A stretch of DNA of 64,000 nt from Leptospira sp. (GTDB lineage: Bacteria > Spirochaetota > Leptospiria > Leptospirales > Leptospiraceae): the NCBI GenBank assembly GCA_016742255.1, contig JACVCB010000016.1, forward strand, positions 23,218-87,217. Reading direction: 5' to 3'. Numbering within the stretch: position 1 is the stretch's first letter; each line of letters opens with the position of its first letter. Made by a program: the position numbers and the translations under genes. Shown one piece after another: positions 18,464-28,229 of this stretch. The notes beneath the pieces are model-generated. The model searched no databases. It was given only the letters and a program-made list of their open reading frames with translations, and was not told the DNA's origin.

Positions 18464-18679
18464 TTACATCTTCCTTAAGTTCTTTTGCCCTAAGTCAGAA
18501 AGATTGGGGGATACCCAATTCCCTTTTTGGACTACCTCACCTTGGAACGCTTCCATGAGGTACTCTTCGAAGGTTTTTCCGGATTGGTTTTGGGCAAATC
18601 CCTTTTTAGGACCTTGGCCAGCGAGCCCAGAATCCTTATGGCGGTTGTAAGCGGGTTGTTGGATGGATCGAACGATCAT
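18464..18679 (-). CDS. Small unknown protein, 71 aa
   Basis: 71-residue hydrophilic protein (MIVRSIQQPAYNRHKDSG...) with no membrane segment or known motif; the middle reads KTFEEYLMEAFQGEVVQ. A strong GGGGAGG Shine-Dalgarno 7 bp before the ATG argues that it is translated. It is separated by 57 bp from the Wzm gene and has its own 275-bp upstream region. It resembles small Leptospira-only proteins; function unknown. Confidence 0.6.
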   Translation of the reverse strand: MIVRSIQQPAYNRHKDSGLAGQGPKKGFAQNQSGKTFEEYLMEAFQGEVVQKGNWVSPNLSDLGQKNLRKM

Positions 18680-18954
18680 AGGTTTTTCCTCCCCGTCATC
18701 ATGTTAGACGACATAAAACTAAAAAATAATACCAATAATATACTAAACGCTTGTTTACACTACTTAACATTTGAGAAGTTAAGTCAATATTTTTTTCACG
18801 TTTTTATCGGTTTGTATTAACAATTTAGCATTCCTCTGGGACAAAACCCGCCCCAAGATGGATTTTTTTTCGCCGTTCACTAGAATATGTCCCTTTTTCA
18901 AAAAAAAGCAAACGGAATGAGGGAAAAAAAGAACAAAATCGAACCCCAATCCTG
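18680..18954. promoter_or_regulatory. Divergent intergenic region with inverted repeat
   Basis: 275 bp between the 71-aa gene (-) and the predicted barrel gene (+). It contains the inverted repeat ACTTAAC (18762-18768) / GTTAAGT (18778-18784). Reading the minus strand, this repeat directly follows a TTGACT (18787-18782), so it may be an operator at a promoter for the 71-aa gene; no good -10 is placed 17 bp on. The rest is AT-rich with no gene seen. Confidence 0.35.
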
Positions 18955-20523
18955 GTGGATTGGCAGAAAATTGCGCTATTTTTGTGGTTTATCTTCGTAC
19001 AGTCATTGTTTGCTGGAGAAAAATCACCGAAAGACGTCCCTGTGGCCAGTTTACTACGCGTTGGATTTTCCCCAAAACTTGTGGCCATCTGGCAACAAAA
19101 AGTAAAAGCCCCTAGGACAGAGTTTTTCCAATGGAAACGTTCCCTGGCAGGCAAGGATGCGGCACTTGTCTCGAAATTATGGAAACTTGAGAATTTGAGT
19201 TATCCCCCTCCAACCAGGGAACCAAAACCAAACATCCCCCATGACAAAAAGAAAATCGGAAAGCAAGGTATTACCGAAAACATACCCAAAGCAGAAATTC
19301 CGACCAGGGATCCATTTTTAGAAGATCATTTGTTTTTAGGACTTGGGTACCAAAACTTAGATGTCCAATACCTTCCCAGGGAAGAAAAAAACCATTCCTC
19401 CTTTGCCTTTGGAGGATTCCAAAAAGGCCAACGATTTTCCTTTGAAAAACGTGATGAAGATTTTTTATATGGCATTCATTTCAAATACAATTCCTTACAC
19501 ATAACATCCGGTAATCGGTATAAACCAATCCCTCACTTTTACTTTGCCAAAGATCCTAATTTTTATTCCCAAATGGATAGACCCAATTCACCGCTCCCCC
19601 AACCCATCCAAAGTTCTCATTTTTTCGGAACCCAAAATTCCATATTTGGGAAACCAACTTACTATGGAGTTTATTATGCACCTGGGTTTTCATCCTACCC
19701 TGGAATTTACTTCTCATCACCAAACAAATCTTATTCGGGTGTTTGGTCCCCTGGAGAAAATAAATCCAGTTTTTTTGTCAATGACACATTACAATTACAA
19801 CAGTTTGGGAAACATAGAATCCAATCCGAATCAATTTTGAATCGTAAGGAGACTGTTGGTTTTTACTATTCCAAATCAGAATTTGTGGACTCTAAATTTT
19901 TAGTTGATGTTACTGTTTACCGTGACTCTCCACTTTTGTATGGGAATGTATCCAGTGGAGACATTCGCCCAGAAATCCCACAAACTTTAGGTTATATGAG
20001 AGGTAGTTACCAAAACATTGTTGGAGGAGAGGTTTTATCCTCGCAGGAAGGGCATCGTTATGAAAGTGGTGGTTCAGGTTTTTTACCCTTCATCGTTTCA
20101 CAGTATGGTAATCTTCTCTATCGTTATAGGCAATATAATGAAGTTGGCAACTACCAATACCAAGAAACGGGAAGAGCCCTATTCTATGAATGGAGAAAAG
20201 ATCGTACGGTTTATTCCATTGGGATGGAACGAAGGGAATTAGGAAACCAATGGGAAGGTAAAATTGCAATCCCGATTCAAATTGGACATTTATTGGAACT
20301 GAGTACCATTTTTAGAGAAGGGAATTTAAAAACAAGATCGTGGTTTGAAAACTGGACGTATGCATCCGATTTTAATATCAATTTAACAGATAGAGAAGAA
20401 ATCATTAAAATTAAATATGTAAGTCAATTTCTATCATTAAACGTCAGTTACTCTGAAAAAAAAACATCACCAGCACCAATTTTATTCATCAATTTTCAAT
20501 TTTTACACTTAATTGATCTCTAA
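18955..20523 (+). CDS. Predicted outer-membrane beta-barrel-like protein
   Basis: 522 residues from a GTG start: signal peptide (MDWQKIALFLWFIFVQSLFA), a basic helical segment (residues about 25-85), a Pro/Lys linker, then about 390 residues of alternating aromatic/polar segments (LFLGLGYQNLDVQYL, YGIHFKYNSLHITSGNRY, SKFLVDVTVYRDSPLLYGN) ending in a strand with hydrophobic termini (ILFINFQFLHLIDL), as in outer-membrane barrels. I recognise no named family. The Shine-Dalgarno before the GTG is poor, so the exact start is uncertain. It ends 4 bp inside the convergent next gene. Confidence 0.7.
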   Translation: MDWQKIALFLWFIFVQSLFAGEKSPKDVPVASLLRVGFSPKLVAIWQQKVKAPRTEFFQWKRSLAGKDAALVSKLWKLENLSYPPPTREPKPNIPHDKKKIGKQGITENIPKAEIPTRDPFLEDHLFLGLGYQNLDVQYLPREEKNHSSFAFGGFQKGQRFSFEKRDEDFLYGIHFKYNSLHITSGNRYKPIPHFYFAKDPNFYSQMDRPNSPLPQPIQSSHFFGTQNSIFGKPTYYGVYYAPGFSSYPGIYFSSPNKSYSGVWSPGENKSSFFVNDTLQLQQFGKHRIQSESILNRKETVGFYYSKSEFVDSKFLVDVTVYRDSPLLYGNVSSGDIRPEIPQTLGYMRGSYQNIVGGEVLSSQEGHRYESGGSGFLPFIVSQYGNLLYRYRQYNEVGNYQYQETGRALFYEWRKDRTVYSIGMERRELGNQWEGKIAIPIQIGHLLELSTIFREGNLKTRSWFENWTYASDFNINLTDREEIIKIKYVSQFLSLNVSYSEKKTSPAPILFINFQFLHLIDL

Positions 20524-21107
20524 TACAACAAATCGTCGGTTCTGATTTCTTGGTAGGTTTGTAATTGAAAAATAGGGATTGATTGTTTATCGATGAATTC
20601 ATTTTTTTCGCCCGGAAGTTTTTTTGGAGTGGGTAATGATGACCTTTTTCCTCTTTCATCTACTGCATAATAATAGTATCCGATCCATTCCCCTTTGACT
20701 AAATAAGGATTACCAATAAACAAATCTTTGACAAAAAATTCAGCATCCAAATCAAACTTATTTCTACGATACCGAAAATGGATTTCATCTCCATTTAAAT
20801 CGTAAAATACAACAAAATCCCCTTGTTTCCCTTTAAAATACAACTTCCATTCTAATGGGAAAACTCCCGTTTTTTGGAATTCCATTTTACCATCTAAGAT
20901 TCGTTTTTCGGAACGAGAGATAGGACCTGTGTATTTGGAATCTGCTTCTGAAAAAAGACTAGTGGTTAGAAATAAAAAACCTATGAATCCAAAGATATAT
21001 ATCTGAGATAAAAACATCTTAGTTTGAATGGAAATATTTTGATTTCGTATTTGATTCCATACCAAAAGATCCTGATAGAAAAAATTTGTGTACCAAAAGA
21101 ATTTCAT
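20520..21107 (-). CDS. Unknown exported or membrane-anchored protein
   Basis: 195 residues from an ATG that overlaps the stop of the HEAT-repeat gene (ATGA), suggesting coupling. A hydrophobic segment begins at Met31 (MFLSQIYIFGFIGFLFLTTSLFSEA), which looks like a signal peptide, so the ATG at 21017 is an alternative start. The mature part is beta-rich with WKLYFKGKQGDFVVFYDLNGDEIHFRYRRNKFDLDAEFFV. No known domain recognised. Probably envelope-located. Confidence 0.65.
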   Translation of the reverse strand: MKFFWYTNFFYQDLLVWNQIRNQNISIQTKMFLSQIYIFGFIGFLFLTTSLFSEADSKYTGPISRSEKRILDGKMEFQKTGVFPLEWKLYFKGKQGDFVVFYDLNGDEIHFRYRRNKFDLDAEFFVKDLFIGNPYLVKGEWIGYYYYAVDERGKRSSLPTPKKLPGEKNEFIDKQSIPIFQLQTYQEIRTDDLLY

Positions 21108-22306
21108 TTCGGTTCTTCTTCTGGTTTATCCTCAGTGGTTTTGTCGTCATCAGAGGGATTGTCTTTTCCATTGATCATATCAATGGCTTTTTTTGCTGCT
21201 TTTTGTACCTTGGGACTTGGGTCACGGTCTCGTTTGTATTCCAATAACTCCAAGGCTTTGGGATCACGTAAATTCCCCATAAATTCAATGGCACGTAATC
21301 TTACCATACTATCATCGTCACGAGCAAATTCATTCAGTTCTTGGAAAACTTCTTTATCACCCATAGTCACCAAAGCACCAATGGCATAAATTTTGAGTGA
21401 TTGTGCTTTTTTAGCGTCCAACTTTCCAGATGTTTTTTTAAGAGAATCTAGCAGTTCATATAACTTCGGTTTTGCTGCTTCTGATTTTAGCTTTCCTAAC
21501 GTATTCATCGAATAACAACGCAGTGTTGTAGGTTGGATATCGTCAAAAGCTACTTCGAGAAGTGCAGACTCTGCTTCTTGGTATAAAACAGTTCCAAAGT
21601 AAAGTGCAATTTGTCCACGGATATCGGCATTATTAAACTTCTCTCTAAATTTTGTTTCCAAATATGGTGCCGCAATTTTTCCCTCAGGTAATTCGGCGAG
21701 AGAACTGATGTACAAACTAAGGGAATTTGAATTTTTAGTGAAATCTTCTTTTTTTACTTTTTCTAAGAGTGGGTTTGTTGCTTCTGCAAGTTTCATTTTT
21801 TTGGCAGAAGTTACCGCTTGTTTGTTCACATCTTCATTTGGATCTTCAAAGAGTGAAATGATGGTTTCATGGTTTTCTTTTAGATTCAAATCTCCTACTG
21901 TTTTGAGTAGGACAATCTTCATCCCCATATCCTTTTCTGTTTTAAGTTGTTCTCCAACCAAAACATAAAGTTCACCTGCATTTTCTTTAGGGAAACGCAC
22001 AAGTTCACCTAACGCTTGTTTTCGCTCCTGGCTCGTGCCATAACGAATCATTTTTGAAAGTACTTCTTTTTTTTTGGAAATTTGTTCAGAAGAAAGTTCT
22101 TTCTCTTTTCCAAATAAAGGAGAAAGAGAGAGAACTCCAATGAATAAAAAACTGAGGAATTTATTTTGGTTGGTTTGTTTCCAACTCCAAGATCCTACGG
22201 TTGAGGGCTTGGATAAGGTGTTGGTTTTCCAAATTCTGACGGAACTTATCAAGTAAGTCTTTGATGTCTTTGGATAACTCTTCAATATTCCAAGGTTTTT
22301 CGACAT
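21104..22306 (-). CDS. HEAT/PBS-lyase repeat protein, probably exported
   Basis: A chain of HEAT-like helical repeats ([75 protein letters not shown]) after a hydrophobic leader ([19 protein letters not shown]), with an acidic tail [15 protein letters not shown]. Such arrays are protein-binding scaffolds. The start is unclear. The leader lies just where the upstream receiver gene ends (22161), but no ATG/GTG/TTG is in frame next to it; in-frame choices are TTG 22252, ATG 22306 or ATG 22387, all overlapping the receiver gene. I list 22306 (GGGGGA upstream) with low certainty for that end. Confidence 0.7.
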   Translation of the reverse strand: MSKNLGILKSYPKTSKTYLISSVRIWKTNTLSKPSTVGSWSWKQTNQNKFLSFLFIGVLSLSPLFGKEKELSSEQISKKKEVLSKMIRYGTSQERKQALGELVRFPKENAGELYVLVGEQLKTEKDMGMKIVLLKTVGDLNLKENHETIISLFEDPNEDVNKQAVTSAKKMKLAEATNPLLEKVKKEDFTKNSNSLSLYISSLAELPEGKIAAPYLETKFREKFNNADIRGQIALYFGTVLYQEAESALLEVAFDDIQPTTLRCYSMNTLGKLKSEAAKPKLYELLDSLKKTSGKLDAKKAQSLKIYAIGALVTMGDKEVFQELNEFARDDDSMVRLRAIEFMGNLRDPKALELLEYKRDRDPSPKVQKAAKKAIDMINGKDNPSDDDKTTEDKPEEEPK

Positions 22307-22634
22307 ACCGACTGAGTCCCCCATTATTGATGGCGTAAATTGCGGAATCAAGTCCCGCTTGCCCTGTGAGAAGGATTTTGATCGCATCTGGGAGGCGTTG
22401 GTGCACCTGTTCCAAAAATCGATCCCCTTTCATTCCTGGCATCACCTGATCAGAAACGATGAGTTCTACAATATCGTTACTACCAATGATTTCATCAATG
22501 AGGGAAAGTGCTTCTTCTGCACTACTTGCTGTCTCGATGATATGGGATTCTCCAAACCGAGCCAGTAGTTGTTCCGCAAGCGTCTCCAACACTGATACTT
22601 CATCATCGACACATATAATATAACCTTTACTCAT
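22161..22634 (-). CDS. Response regulator, receiver domain with short helical tail
   Basis: 157 residues: CheY-like receiver with acidic pair D10/D11, phospho-acceptor D62 ([13 protein letters not shown]), conserved Thr (LLTGQAG) and Lys113 (VEKPW), as in RpfG/HupR-type receivers. A 40-residue helical tail ([21 protein letters not shown]) follows and there is no output domain. The Shine-Dalgarno GGAAGGG is good. It is transcribed with the HEAT-repeat gene; the cognate kinase is not adjacent. Confidence 0.88.
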   Translation of the reverse strand: MSKGYIICVDDEVSVLETLAEQLLARFGESHIIETASSAEEALSLIDEIIGSNDIVELIVSDQVMPGMKGDRFLEQVHQRLPDAIKILLTGQAGLDSAIYAINNGGLSRYVEKPWNIEELSKDIKDLLDKFRQNLENQHLIQALNRRILELETNQPK

Positions 22635-22683
22635 TTGAAACCCTTCCCTTGGAACGATAATCCTTCTGTTCTATACTGTCGAT

Positions 22684-25197
22684 TCAGTTTTGTGGCAATT
22701 TATAGATAGTTTGGGGTGGAATTGTGTCAAGAAGAGGGACTTTCCAAATGTCCTTGGCATACTCCCTGATCGTCCGATCTGAAGAAAATTTGCCAGACCT
22801 AGCCACATTGAGAATGGATTTTTTGGTCCATGTGGTACTATCTAAAAAATCATGGGCCACTCGGTTTTGGGTTTCGTCGTAAGAGCGAAAATCAGCCATC
22901 AGTAGGTAATTGTCAGTGTAAAACAAACTATCATAAATGGGACCAAAAACTCCTGGTTCGTCCAAAGAGAAAAAATTCTCACGGATCATGAGTAAAATTC
23001 GGTGTAAGTCTTCATTCTGGTGGATAAAATCAGTTGGTTTGTAACCCGCTTCTTTCATTCGAAACACCTCTTCCGTATGGAGACCAAAGATATAAATGTT
23101 TTCTTGTCCCACTTCTTCCAAAATTTCAACATTGGCGCCATCCAATGTCCCGATGGTCAAAGCACCATTTAACATGAATTTCATGTTACTTGTTCCTGAT
23201 GCTTCTGTTCCTGCCGTCGAAATTTGTTCTGACAAATTACTTCCAGGAATTATTTTTTCCGCAAGGCTCACACGATAATTTGGAATAAAGACAACTTTCA
23301 AACGTTCGGCCACGTCCTTATCACGGTTTACAACCCAAGCCACATTATTAATGAGTTTGATGATGAGTTTTGCCATGTAATACCCTGGAGCGGCTTTTCC
23401 CCCAAAGATGACAGTTCTTGGTGTGATTTCTGTATTTGGATTTTCTTTGATCCTACGGTAGAGTGCAATCACTCGCAAAACATTTAAAAGTTGGCGTTTG
23501 TATTCATGGAAACGTTTGATTTGAACATCAATGAGTGAATGTGGATCAATTGTGATACCTGTTTCACTTTTAATGATCCTTGCGAGTTCATTTTTTGCTG
23601 TAAACTTTACTTGTTTCCAATCGTTTTGAAAATCGGCATCATCCACAAACACCTCTAAATCATTTAACTTGTATAAGTTGGTTGTGAATTCATTCCCTAT
23701 TTTTTTAGAAATTAAATTCGCAAGACTTGGATTCGATTGTAACAACCATCGTCTTGGTGTGATTCCATTTGTTTTGTTATTAAACTTTTCAGGAAAAACT
23801 TTTGTGAAGGGTTGGAAAATGGTTTTTTGGATGAGATCTGAGTGTAAAGCAGCAACTCCATTCACACGGTATGAACCGATGACCGCTAAATTTGCCATTC
23901 GTACACGTTTTTCACTTCCCTCCTCGATGATACTTACTTGTTGGATTTCGGATTCAGTTAAAACACCTTTGTTACGAACATCAGTTAAAAATCGATGGTT
24001 GATTTCATAAATGATTTCCAAATGTCTCGGCAATAATTTTTCAAATAACTCAACACGCCAAGACTCAAGGGCTTCTGGTAACACAGTATGATTTGTATAA
24101 GAAAATACTTTTGTCACAATCTCCCATGCAGGGTCCCAATCCATTTCCTCATTGTCTAAAAATATGCGCATGAGTTCTGCAATTCCAATGCTTGGGTGTG
24201 TATCATTTAATTGTATGGCTATGTAATCTGGAAGTTCCTTCAAATTGTATTTAAATTCACGAAATTGAATGAGGATGTCCTGTAAGGAAGCACACACCAT
24301 AAAGTATTGTTGTTTGAGACGTAACACCTTCCCTTGTTCGGTAGTGTCATTTGGATATAATACTTTAGAGATATTTTCAGAGATTGATTTGTCTTGGACG
24401 GCTTTCATATAATCACCGTGGTTAAAATAATCTAAGTTAAATTCCTCTGACGATTTTGCTGCCCAAAGTCGAAGATAGTTCACCGTACTCGTGTTAAACC
24501 CGGGAATCGGATAATCGTGTGCGGAAGCAAGGACGGTTTCATCTGGCACCCAATCGTGTTGGATTTTTCCTTTTCCTGAAACTCGAGTTTCTGTGTGCCC
24601 AAAAAATCCAACTGAAAACGAAATATCAGAACGAACGACTTCATAAGGGACTCCATCTGCATCCCAGTGGTCCGGCATTTCTAATTGGCTACCATTGGCA
24701 ATGATTTGATTAAAAATCCCATAATCATATCGGATTCCATAACCAAATCCTGGTACGTTTAAGGTAGCCATTGAATCTAAAAAACAAGCTGCAAGTCTCC
24801 CAAGACCCCCATTTCCCAAACCAGCATCAGTTTCAAATTCTAAAACATCTGTTAGTTCAAATCCGATTCCTCGTAACATTTCTTGAATCGTTTCGTATAA
24901 CCCAAGATTGATGAGAGCATTCATAAGAGTCCGTCCCATTAAAAACTCTAAAGAAAAGTAAAAAACTTTTTTTGGGTTTTGTTCTCGGTAACGTTCATGA
25001 GTAAAATTAAGTCGATCAATGAGAAAGTCACGAATGGTATGACCTAACGCCTTATAGATGTCCTCATTCTTTAAATTATAACGATTTTTTCCAATGGTAT
25101 ATTCTAAGTGGTGAGCGAATTGTTTTTCCATCGAAGCCAGGTCGGCTTTTTGTTCTTCGGATAATAAATTGATGAGACGAGCGTTATTGACTACCAT
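22684..25197 (-). CDS. glgP: Glycogen/maltodextrin phosphorylase
   Basis: 837 residues, the full family length. Cleaves alpha-1,4-glucan with phosphate to give glucose-1-phosphate using PLP. Signatures seen: YFSLEFLMGRTL, LGNGGLGRLAACFLDSMATL, GYGIRYDYGIF, QLNDTHPSIGIAELMR, NKTNGITPRRWL, KRFHEYKRQLLN, GGKAAPGYYMAK and the PLP-lysine site EASGTSNMKFMLNGALTIGTL (Lys near residue 670). It stands alone here with no other glycogen genes. Confidence 0.96.
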   Translation of the reverse strand: MVVNNARLINLLSEEQKADLASMEKQFAHHLEYTIGKNRYNLKNEDIYKALGHTIRDFLIDRLNFTHERYREQNPKKVFYFSLEFLMGRTLMNALINLGLYETIQEMLRGIGFELTDVLEFETDAGLGNGGLGRLAACFLDSMATLNVPGFGYGIRYDYGIFNQIIANGSQLEMPDHWDADGVPYEVVRSDISFSVGFFGHTETRVSGKGKIQHDWVPDETVLASAHDYPIPGFNTSTVNYLRLWAAKSSEEFNLDYFNHGDYMKAVQDKSISENISKVLYPNDTTEQGKVLRLKQQYFMVCASLQDILIQFREFKYNLKELPDYIAIQLNDTHPSIGIAELMRIFLDNEEMDWDPAWEIVTKVFSYTNHTVLPEALESWRVELFEKLLPRHLEIIYEINHRFLTDVRNKGVLTESEIQQVSIIEEGSEKRVRMANLAVIGSYRVNGVAALHSDLIQKTIFQPFTKVFPEKFNNKTNGITPRRWLLQSNPSLANLISKKIGNEFTTNLYKLNDLEVFVDDADFQNDWKQVKFTAKNELARIIKSETGITIDPHSLIDVQIKRFHEYKRQLLNVLRVIALYRRIKENPNTEITPRTVIFGGKAAPGYYMAKLIIKLINNVAWVVNRDKDVAERLKVVFIPNYRVSLAEKIIPGSNLSEQISTAGTEASGTSNMKFMLNGALTIGTLDGANVEILEEVGQENIYIFGLHTEEVFRMKEAGYKPTDFIHQNEDLHRILLMIRENFFSLDEPGVFGPIYDSLFYTDNYLLMADFRSYDETQNRVAHDFLDSTTWTKKSILNVARSGKFSSDRTIREYAKDIWKVPLLDTIPPQTIYKLPQN

Positions 25198-25249
25198 GAT
25201 TCGAAATGGTAAACATCTCGAAATGAAGATTCAAGTAAAAAGAGAAAAT

Positions 25250-25714
25250 TTAATCTTTTGCGGAAACTTTCCTTTCTAGGGTGAGCACTGCATCTTTCCC
25301 AATTTTATGCTTCGCAAACCATCCTTGGTTCACCTCAAGTGCATACATCGCAGGTTTTGTTCCGTTGTATACCTCATCGGTTTGGTTTGGTTTCATATCG
25401 AATGATTCTAAAAGTCGCATATCTTCTGAAAAATAACCAATGGACAATGGGATCAGGGTATTTTTCATCCAAAAGTTTAGGTAATCAGGTTTGGGGAATA
25501 CAAAAAGCATCCCCTCGTCTTCTCCCAATTTCGTGCGGTACATCAGTCCTGTAGCACGAGTGGATGGTGTATTTGCGATTTCCAATTTTAATACACGGTC
25601 AGCTACACTTCCAAACAGAACTTCTGGAGTATTGGTTTGTGAAGGGAATGACTCCGCTTGTTTACAAACCAATCCTAAAAGTAAAAATAGAAGGAAAATG
25701 AACCGTGTCATCAT
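25250..25714 (-). CDS. DUF192-family lipoprotein
   Basis: Read from ATG 25714 (AAGGA Shine-Dalgarno), 154 residues: lipoprotein signal MMTRFIFLLFLLLGLVC with acylated Cys17, then a DUF192 domain: LKLEIANTPSTRATGLMYRTKLGEDEGMLFVF, LNFWMKNTLIPLSIGYFSEDMRLLES and YALEVNQGWFAKHKIGKDAVL. DUF192 proteins are small beta-barrels of unknown function, often periplasmic. The frame is open further upstream, but that would overlap the hydratase gene and precede the signal peptide, so it was rejected. Confidence 0.85.
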   Translation of the reverse strand: MMTRFIFLLFLLLGLVCKQAESFPSQTNTPEVLFGSVADRVLKLEIANTPSTRATGLMYRTKLGEDEGMLFVFPKPDYLNFWMKNTLIPLSIGYFSEDMRLLESFDMKPNQTDEVYNGTKPAMYALEVNQGWFAKHKIGKDAVLTLERKVSAKD

Positions 25715-25725
25715 AATTGAATTCC

Positions 25726-26490
25726 TTAAAAATTTGGTTTTCGTTTTTCGAGGAAGGCAGAAAGACCTTCTTTTGTTTCTTTGTCTGCGAATCGACCACC
25801 AAACAACTGTTTTTCCCACTCAAGTCCACGATCCATATTTGTTTCTAAACCTTGGCGAATCGCAGTTTTAGCCGCCTTGATTGCGTTAGGTCCTCGAGAT
25901 AAAATTGTGGATAGAGTTTTTTCTGATTCGTTTAGGAGTTCTGCTGGATCACAAACTTTGTTGACTAAACCTAATCTGTATCCTTCCTCCGAAGAAATCA
26001 TATCACCAGATAAAATGAGTTCTGTTGCTCGACCTACACCAATGAGTCTTGGTAATCTTTGGGAACCACCAAATCCAGGCAACAATCCTAAGGTTACTTC
26101 AGGTAGACCCAATTTTGCAACAGTAGAAGCATAACGAATGTCACATGCCATTGCTAATTCCATTCCACCACCTAGACAAAATCCATTGATAGCAGCGATC
26201 GAAATAAGTCCTGACAATTCCATTTTACGGAATACAGTTTGTCCGAGTTCCGAAAACGATTGTCCTTCTTTGACATTAAATTCTTTCATTTTGGCAATGT
26301 CAGCACCAGCAACAAATGCCTTCCCTTCACCAGTAAGAATAAAACCCCTTACTTGAGGATTCGATTCTAATGTATCGACCATGGCGCCGATTTCCGTGAT
26401 GACAACATCGTTAAGCGCATTGAGGGCTTCTGGTCTTTTGATGGTGACAATTGCAAAATTGGATTTGATTTGGATCTCTAAAAAAGACAA
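25726..26490 (-). CDS. Enoyl-CoA hydratase/isomerase
   Basis: 254-residue crotonase-fold enzyme. Oxyanion-hole motifs FVAGADIAKMKEF (about 60-72) and AINGFCLGGGMELAMACDIRYAS (about 100-122); the catalytic Glu region LGLPEVTLGLLPGFGGSQRLPR is intact, with both glutamates typical of hydratases. Likely acts in fatty acid beta-oxidation, the main carbon route of Leptospira. The TTG start is supported by AAGGAG 7 bp upstream. Paralogues cannot be told apart, so no symbol is given. Confidence 0.92.
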   Translation of the reverse strand: MSFLEIQIKSNFAIVTIKRPEALNALNDVVITEIGAMVDTLESNPQVRGFILTGEGKAFVAGADIAKMKEFNVKEGQSFSELGQTVFRKMELSGLISIAAINGFCLGGGMELAMACDIRYASTVAKLGLPEVTLGLLPGFGGSQRLPRLIGVGRATELILSGDMISSEEGYRLGLVNKVCDPAELLNESEKTLSTILSRGPNAIKAAKTAIRQGLETNMDRGLEWEKQLFGGRFADKETKEGLSAFLEKRKPNF

Positions 26491-26501
26491 ATGATTTCTC
26501 C

Positions 26502-27884
26502 TTATTCTTCTACTTCCAATATAAGGAACATGGTGTCATCAGAAAAAGTATCTAAACCGAACTTGGTTTTGAGTTCATGTAATAGATTGTTCTCTAGTTC
26601 TTTGACGTTTTCACTATTCCTGTGACGATTGAGGAGAGCCAGTAAGCCTTCGGTACCTAGACAATTGCCTTTGTGGTCCATGGATTCAATGAGTCCGTCT
26701 GTATAGATAAAAAACCGATCCCCTTTTGTGATCGGAAGAATCTTTTCAGAAATGGGTGGGACTTTGATATTAAATCCGAGGATTGCACCTTGTGTTTCCA
26801 GTTCCTGGAAATCCTCTCCTTTTTTTGCCAAAATCAGATAAGGATGGCCTGCATTTCCAATTGTAAGTTTTTTTTCGATAAAATCAAAAAACAAATATAT
26901 CGCAGATGCATGGTATTTATTGAGATCATGTGCGAGACGGTCATCTAAGTAATCCATCAAACGTGCAGGTGCCGTTTTAAAACGATAAGGGATCGTAGAC
27001 ACAAGTACCTTCATGATGGAAGCAACCATCGCAGATGAAATTCCATGCCCAGCAACATCCGTAAGAAACACACCTACGTTTCCTTCCCTGAGTTGTACAA
27101 AATCAAAGAAGTCACCACCAATCACGTTTGGACTTTTTCGGTAAAAAGTAAAAGTTAAGTTTGGGATTTTGATATTCCCTGGAAAGAGTGCGTCTTGTAC
27201 ACGTTTTGCAAGTTCTAACTCTTGTAACATAAATCGTTTTTCTTCAGACAAACTGTACATATCAGTCGTATCTTTACGTTTATTATAAACAAAAACGACA
27301 CCTAGAAGAGCACTGCCCCAATACACAAGGAGTAAGAAGTATTGACTGAAATAAGAAGATTTTTCAGCAATCTCAATCGGAATTTGGAATGTATACGAAA
27401 GATGGAATCCTGTAAAGTAAATCGCACTCAAGATACACCCCCAAGGATTGAGTCGTGTACTATATAATAAAATGGGAATGATGAAGGACATGAGGTAAGA
27501 ATTTAAAAGATAAAAATGACTGAGCGTAGGAAATGTTTGGATACCTTTTAAAAATACCAAATAGATAAGCCCATCAGAAAGAAACCCACTAAAATAAATT
27601 ACCTTTTCAATCGATATGGATTTTGTATAAAATTGTAATAACAAAACAAATCGTAGGATGGTAACACCAAGTAAATATGGAAGAATTTCCATTCGAATTT
27701 CTGCAAAGGGAGGAACGAAGAGTAAACTATAAACGATGAAATGGGTTAAAAAAACGGAATATGTATATTCTTTATCAAAACGGGGTTCCGCTAGTTTTAA
27801 AATGTCCCATTCTTGTTTGGTTGGCTTATGAAAAATTTCTTTAAAATAAATATAAAACGAACGAGTCAATCGGGTTCTCCCCAT
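26502..27884 (-). CDS. Membrane SpoIIE/RsbU-type protein phosphatase
   Basis: 460 residues. The N-terminal part has about six or seven transmembrane helices (residues 40-205, ending KKSSYFSQYFLLLVYWGSALLGVVFVYN). A short linker helix (EEKRFMLQELELAKRVQDALFP) leads into a PP2C-like SpoIIE domain (GGDFFDFVQLREGNVGVFLTDVAGHGISSAMVAS, GNAGHPYLILAKKG, DRFFIYTDGLIE, SDDTMFLILEVEE). Metal-binding Asp residues are present. Such proteins dephosphorylate anti-anti-sigma STAS proteins in response to membrane signals; a STAS protein is encoded at 57260-57601 but linkage is only a guess. It overlaps the upstream gene by 19 bp. Confidence 0.88.
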   Translation of the reverse strand: MGRTRLTRSFYIYFKEIFHKPTKQEWDILKLAEPRFDKEYTYSVFLTHFIVYSLLFVPPFAEIRMEILPYLLGVTILRFVLLLQFYTKSISIEKVIYFSGFLSDGLIYLVFLKGIQTFPTLSHFYLLNSYLMSFIIPILLYSTRLNPWGCILSAIYFTGFHLSYTFQIPIEIAEKSSYFSQYFLLLVYWGSALLGVVFVYNKRKDTTDMYSLSEEKRFMLQELELAKRVQDALFPGNIKIPNLTFTFYRKSPNVIGGDFFDFVQLREGNVGVFLTDVAGHGISSAMVASIMKVLVSTIPYRFKTAPARLMDYLDDRLAHDLNKYHASAIYLFFDFIEKKLTIGNAGHPYLILAKKGEDFQELETQGAILGFNIKVPPISEKILPITKGDRFFIYTDGLIESMDHKGNCLGTEGLLALLNRHRNSENVKELENNLLHELKTKFGLDTFSDDTMFLILEVEE

Positions 27885-28210
27885 ACCAAAGTTTGGATTT
27901 CGGATCCATTCAAGGTGATGGTGAAACTTTTTCCTGTGTCCAGAAACTTGTCCATTTGATTCGCAAGTTCCATCGCTTTTTTCTCATCTTCCATCCGAAA
28001 AAAAAAGGGATGGGACATTGCTTTATAATTGTAAGGGAATCGTTCTGAAACGAGTAATGTCACTCGGAAATGATCGGGGCGTTTTTCCAAAACAATATGC
28101 GAAACTTCTTTTCTAGTTAAGATACGCACATTGGGTCTAAGGTTCCATGGATTTATTTCTGCGAAAAGGATTCCAGGCAAAAAAAAGCATAGACCAACAA
28201 ATCCTTTCAT
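27866..28210 (-). CDS. Small exported protein of unknown function
   Basis: From ATG 28210, 114 residues: signal peptide MKGFVGLCFFLPGILFAEI, then a mixed alpha/beta domain (VSHIVLEKRPDHFRVTLLVSERFPYNY ... KFLDTGKSFTITLNGSEIQTLVW). The frame is open to 28333, but the longer form would run through the start of the divergent lipoprotein gene and lack a leader at its N-terminus. The 3' end overlaps the SpoIIE-type gene by 19 bp, so the two are one transcript. No family recognised. Confidence 0.65.
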   Translation of the reverse strand: MKGFVGLCFFLPGILFAEINPWNLRPNVRILTRKEVSHIVLEKRPDHFRVTLLVSERFPYNYKAMSHPFFFRMEDEKKAMELANQMDKFLDTGKSFTITLNGSEIQTLVWGEPD

Positions 28211-28229
28211 ATAGAAATACCATCGGCAA

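Noticed and set aside
25715..25819. Longer N-terminus of the DUF192 lipoprotein
   Set aside because: It overlaps the hydratase gene and hides the signal peptide; ATG 25714 has AAGGA upstream.
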